Assembly (NCBI GenBank): GCA_011087745.1
Contig: JAALLB010000059.1
Coordinates: 1-8,791, forward strand
Origin: Hyphomicrobiales bacterium
Lineage (GTDB): Bacteria; Pseudomonadota; Alphaproteobacteria; Rhizobiales; Rhizobiaceae
DNA length: 8,791 nucleotides
Direction of reading: 5' to 3'
The stretch's first letter is position 1. Every line of letters begins with the position of its first letter. The translations under genes and the position numbers were made by a program. Below, piece by piece: positions 6,259 through 8,791 of the stretch. Under the pieces are notes generated by a model, which was given only the letters and a program-made list of their open reading frames with translations, made no database searches and was not told the DNA's origin.

Positions 6259-7254
6259 ATGAAGATTCAGGAAACTTCACCCAGACTAGATGAACATCTG
6301 AAAGTTCCTGCCATGTTTGGATCTGGTAGGGGACGTGTTGTTACAATTCTATTGATGGCGCTCTTACTTATTTTGCCATTAATTGCATGGTATGCGGGCA
6401 ATAAGTTTTATCTCGATTTTTCAACTCGTATTGTGTGTCTTGCCATTGCGGCTGTAAGCTTAAATCTGATTTTAGGCTTCGGGGGAATGGTATCGTTTGG
6501 CCATGCGGCGTTTGTGGGTATTGGTGCTTACGCAGTGGGTATACCAGCCTATCATGGTTATGAGTCTGCCTGGTTGCATTTTCCGTTGGCTATTGGATCT
6601 GCTTCACTCTTTGCATTGTTTACTGGTGCAATTAGTCTGCGAACCAAAGGCGTTTATTTTATCATGATAACCATGGCTTTCGCCCAAATGGCCTTTTACT
6701 TCTTTTTATCCCTGGAAGAATATGGCGGTGATGATGGTATGACGCTGTGGTCCCGGTCAGATTTTGGAATAATCAATATTTCAGATGGTCTGACATTTTT
6801 TCTTCTTTGTTATGGGGTATTGGCGCTTTGTGTTTATTTGGTTTTTCGCATTGTTCATTCGCGCTTTGGTATGGTTTTGCGAGGGTGCAATTCCAATGAA
6901 GCGCGGATGAAAGCGTTGGGGTACAATACGTATGCTTATCGTTTGACAGCCTACGTTATTTCAGGAGCAATGTGCGGGCTTGCTGGTGCCCTGATTGCGA
7001 ATCTGCAAGATTATATTACAGCGGATACAATGACCTGGACCCGGTCCGGTGAGTTGATGTTTATGGTCATTCTTGGCGGGGCTGGTTCACTGTTTGGTCC
7101 GGTATTTGGCGCTGGTGCATTTCTGCTAATTGAGGAAATATTATCTGCTTACACGATCTATTGGGCATTACCTTTTGGCATCCTGCTTATTTTATCGGTG
7201 CTGTTTGTTAAGGGCGGGGTAAATGGGCTGATACAGAGAGGCTGGAGACGATGA
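6259..7254 (+). CDS. livM: Liv-type ABC transporter, membrane permease (LivM family)
   Basis: Second inner-membrane permease, 331 residues. It begins one base after the livH stop, so the two are almost certainly co-translated. A hydrophilic leader (1-26) precedes the first helix (27-45). Hallmarks include LNLILGFGGMVSFGHAAFVG (68-87), the LivM equivalent of the NLAHG segment of LivH; the coupling loop RGCNSNEARMKALGYN (208-223) that contacts the ATPases; and ILGGAGSLFGPVFGAGAF (271-288). The C-terminus ends in a short basic stretch (RGWRR). It overlaps the next ATPase gene by 4 bp (ATGA). Together with LivH it forms the translocation pore of the cassette. Length and motifs are normal for the family; the transported compound is not evident from this subunit. 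Confidence 0.93.
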   Translation: MKIQETSPRLDEHLKVPAMFGSGRGRVVTILLMALLLILPLIAWYAGNKFYLDFSTRIVCLAIAAVSLNLILGFGGMVSFGHAAFVGIGAYAVGIPAYHGYESAWLHFPLAIGSASLFALFTGAISLRTKGVYFIMITMAFAQMAFYFFLSLEEYGGDDGMTLWSRSDFGIINISDGLTFFLLCYGVLALCVYLVFRIVHSRFGMVLRGCNSNEARMKALGYNTYAYRLTAYVISGAMCGLAGALIANLQDYITADTMTWTRSGELMFMVILGGAGSLFGPVFGAGAFLLIEEILSAYTIYWALPFGILLILSVLFVKGGVNGLIQRGWRR

Positions 7255-7997
7255 GTGAAGTATTGCTTAACGTCACTGGATTAAGGAAATCGTTTGGCGG
7301 GGTCCTGGCTACAGATGATGTAGCGCTTGATGTCAGGCAAGATGAAATTCACGCGGTAATCGGCCCAAACGGTGCTGGCAAGACGACTCTTATAACTCAG
7401 CTGTTTGGTGAGCAATTGCCGGACGAAGGTAGCGTCTTTTTCAAAGGTGCCAATATCACCAAACTACCAACCCACAAGCGGGCAGGAATTGGCCTTGCAC
7501 GTTCTTTCCAGATTACATCAGTATTTATGGGTTTTTCTGTCCTGGACAATGTTGCTTTGGCTGTTCAAGCCCATGATGGGCATTCATTTAAATTTTGGAA
7601 GCCCGCAGCAACAGAAATCAAACTTCGAAGGGTTGCAATGCAAGCGCTTGCTCAAGTGGGACTTGACGATCGAGCTTCTCGAAGAGCTGCTGAACTTTCG
7701 CATGGTGAACGTCGTCAATTGGAAATTGCAATGGCACTGGCAACCGATCCGGTGTTCCTGCTTTTGGACGAGCCAATGGCGGGAATGGGAGCCGAAGAAA
7801 GTGCGCTGATGGTGTCGCTTTTGAAATCCTTGAAAATTGGCAGGGCAATATTGCTGGTTGAGCATGATATGAACGCTGTATTTGAGCTTGCAGACCGTAT
7901 CTCAGTTCTTGTTTATGGGAAGATCATTGCCACAGGTACACCTGGTGAAATTCGCTCCAATGCCAAAGTGCGCGAAGCTTATTTGGGCGAGGCTTAA
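7251..7997 (+). CDS. livG: Liv-type ABC transporter, ATP-binding protein (LivG family)
   Basis: First of the paired cytoplasmic ATPases, 248 residues. Motifs in order: Walker A GPNGAGKTT (38-46), Q-loop Q87 in RSFQIT, signature LSHGE (149-153), Walker B FLLLDEP (169-175) and switch H205 in VEHDM. The signature has His in place of the second position's usual Gly (LSGGE), a variant also found in other HAAT-family ATPases such as UrtD, so it is not a sign of damage. The region after the Q-loop (about 92-145) is long, as in other LivG proteins, and separates it from LivF. It shares ATGA with the livM stop, giving translational coupling. It likely forms a heterodimer with the next gene product. 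Confidence 0.93.
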   Translation: MSEVLLNVTGLRKSFGGVLATDDVALDVRQDEIHAVIGPNGAGKTTLITQLFGEQLPDEGSVFFKGANITKLPTHKRAGIGLARSFQITSVFMGFSVLDNVALAVQAHDGHSFKFWKPAATEIKLRRVAMQALAQVGLDDRASRRAAELSHGERRQLEIAMALATDPVFLLLDEPMAGMGAEESALMVSLLKSLKIGRAILLVEHDMNAVFELADRISVLVYGKIIATGTPGEIRSNAKVREAYLGEA

Positions 7998-7999
7998 TT

Positions 8000-8701
8000 A
8001 TGTTGCGGGTTGAAAACTTAGAAACATTTTACGGTACCAGCCAAGCGTTATTCAGCATGTCATTTGATGTTAATGTGGGTGAAGTTGCAACGCTCCTTGG
8101 CCGCAATGGCATGGGAAAGACCACAACCATAAATTCGCTTATGGGTATTATTAAACCTCATGCAGGTTCAATCACATATGATGGTGTTGAAGTTTTGGGG
8201 GAACCGTCCTTCAAGATGGCTAATCTGGGCCTTGGATTGGTTCCTGAAGGACGGCAGATTTTCCCAAATTTATCTGTGCGTGAGAATCTTGTAGCTACGG
8301 CATCCAATCATCTTGAAATGCCTGAGCCGTGGTCTGTTGATCGAATTTACGAATTGTTTCCAGAGTTGGCTCAACGTGCAACCTCCATGGGTAATTTATT
8401 GTCAGGTGGTGAGCAACAAATGCTGGCGGTTGGGCGTGCGTTAATGACCAATCCAAAATTGCTGATTTTGGATGAAGCTACAGAGGGGCTGGCACCTTTG
8501 ATACGTGAAAAAATATGGAAAGCACTAGGCCAAATTCGTGATAGTGGGTTGTCCATTTTGATCATCGACAAGAATTTGACTGATTTGTTTAAACTCGCTG
8601 ACCGGCACTGCATTGTTGAAAAGGGCGCAGTTGTGTGGACTGGGTCGTCAACAGAACTTCAAATGTCTGAAGATATTCAATATCGATATTTGGGTGTTTA
8701 A
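8000..8701 (+). CDS. livF: Liv-type ABC transporter, ATP-binding protein (LivF family)
   Basis: Second ATPase of the cassette, 233 residues. Walker A is GRNGMGKTT (34-42), followed by VPEGRQIFPNLSVRENL (81-97), which is diagnostic of LivF proteins, then signature LSGGEQQ (134-140) and Walker B LLILDEA (154-160) with the LivF-type continuation TEGLAP. At the switch position, where LivG has VEHD and classical LivF has VEQN, this protein reads IDKN, placing K191 at the H-loop position. I recall IDKN in other members of the group, so it is probably a subfamily trait; its effect on ATP turnover is unknown. The gene starts 2 bp after the livG stop with GAGG (7989-7992) 7 bases upstream. No terminator is seen after it, so the transcript may continue to the right. 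Confidence 0.93.
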   Translation: MLRVENLETFYGTSQALFSMSFDVNVGEVATLLGRNGMGKTTTINSLMGIIKPHAGSITYDGVEVLGEPSFKMANLGLGLVPEGRQIFPNLSVRENLVATASNHLEMPEPWSVDRIYELFPELAQRATSMGNLLSGGEQQMLAVGRALMTNPKLLILDEATEGLAPLIREKIWKALGQIRDSGLSILIIDKNLTDLFKLADRHCIVEKGAVVWTGSSTELQMSEDIQYRYLGV

Positions 8702-8713
8702 CGGAGAATAGAC

Positions 8714-8791
8714 ATGCAAAAAGTGATTGTCTTTACAGATATACCCATCCTACTCCAAAACCCGAATGTTTTGGTGTGATATGATACGAAA
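8714..8791 (+). pseudogene. Start of a next gene whose frame breaks; possible metallophosphoesterase
   Basis: GGAG (8703-8706) sits 7 bases before the ATG at 8714, 12 bp past livF, as for a sixth cassette gene. The frame begins MQKVIVFTDI, like the first strand and metal-binding Asp of calcineurin-like phosphoesterases (VxxTDxH), but stops at TGA 8777-8779 after 21 codons. In another frame the next bases read HPTPKPECFGVI, which could be the continuation with the expected His. That suggests one or more small indels, real or from sequencing. Alternatives are a true 21-residue peptide, or a separate gene starting at the ATG at 8781. The family guess is weak; the well-placed ribosome binding site is the firmest part. 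Confidence 0.3.

Noticed and set aside
8752..8777. Hairpin CCAAAAC/GTTTTGG after livF as a terminator
   Set aside because: The stem is 7 bp with three G-C pairs, it is not followed by a T tract, and it lies inside the possible next coding frame.

Overview
The window reads as an ordinary piece of a Gram-negative chromosome, most likely from an alphaproteobacterium. Three things suggest this: a ZnuC with a long His-rich C-terminal tail, the order znuA divergent from znuCB-zur, and a palindromic AT-rich operator of the alphaproteobacterial Zur type. Base composition is AT-leaning by eye (not computed), so a lower-GC lineage, possibly marine or Hyphomicrobiales-like, is plausible. The genus cannot be read from this sequence.

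Left part (1-1822): a probable C-terminal scrap of a + strand gene ends at 87. It converges on a complete beta-class carbonic anhydrase gene on the - strand (105-758). Upstream of that, on the same strand, is znuA (857-1822), the periplasmic zinc-binding protein, whose His-rich loop has grown by an in-frame 36-bp duplication.

Centre (1823-3972): a 103-bp divergent control region carries a 7-3-7 inverted repeat that is a strong Zur operator candidate. It separates znuA from the + strand operon znuC-znuB-zur. ZnuA captures zinc in the periplasm, ZnuB carries it through the inner membrane, ZnuC powers the step, and Zur closes the feedback loop. The neighbouring carbonic anhydrase is itself a zinc enzyme and could be read from the znuA promoter.

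Right part (3973-8701): a complete five-gene ABC uptake cassette of the branched-chain amino acid (HAAT) type. The order is binding protein, a strong intrinsic terminator, livH-type permease, livM-type permease, livG-type ATPase, livF-type ATPase. The terminator sits after the binding protein and should make it more abundant than the membrane parts. The last four genes are packed with a 4-bp overlap or gaps of 1-2 bp. The ligand is uncertain: the binding protein resembles the branch of the family that includes aromatic-acid binders as much as classical Leu/Ile/Val binders.

Right edge (8702-8791): a well-placed ribosome binding site and ATG open a frame that stops after 21 codons. It may be the broken or mis-sequenced start of a metallophosphoesterase gene. 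No RNA gene, insertion sequence, CRISPR array or phage gene was seen. No clearly new system was found; the points worth checking are local ones.
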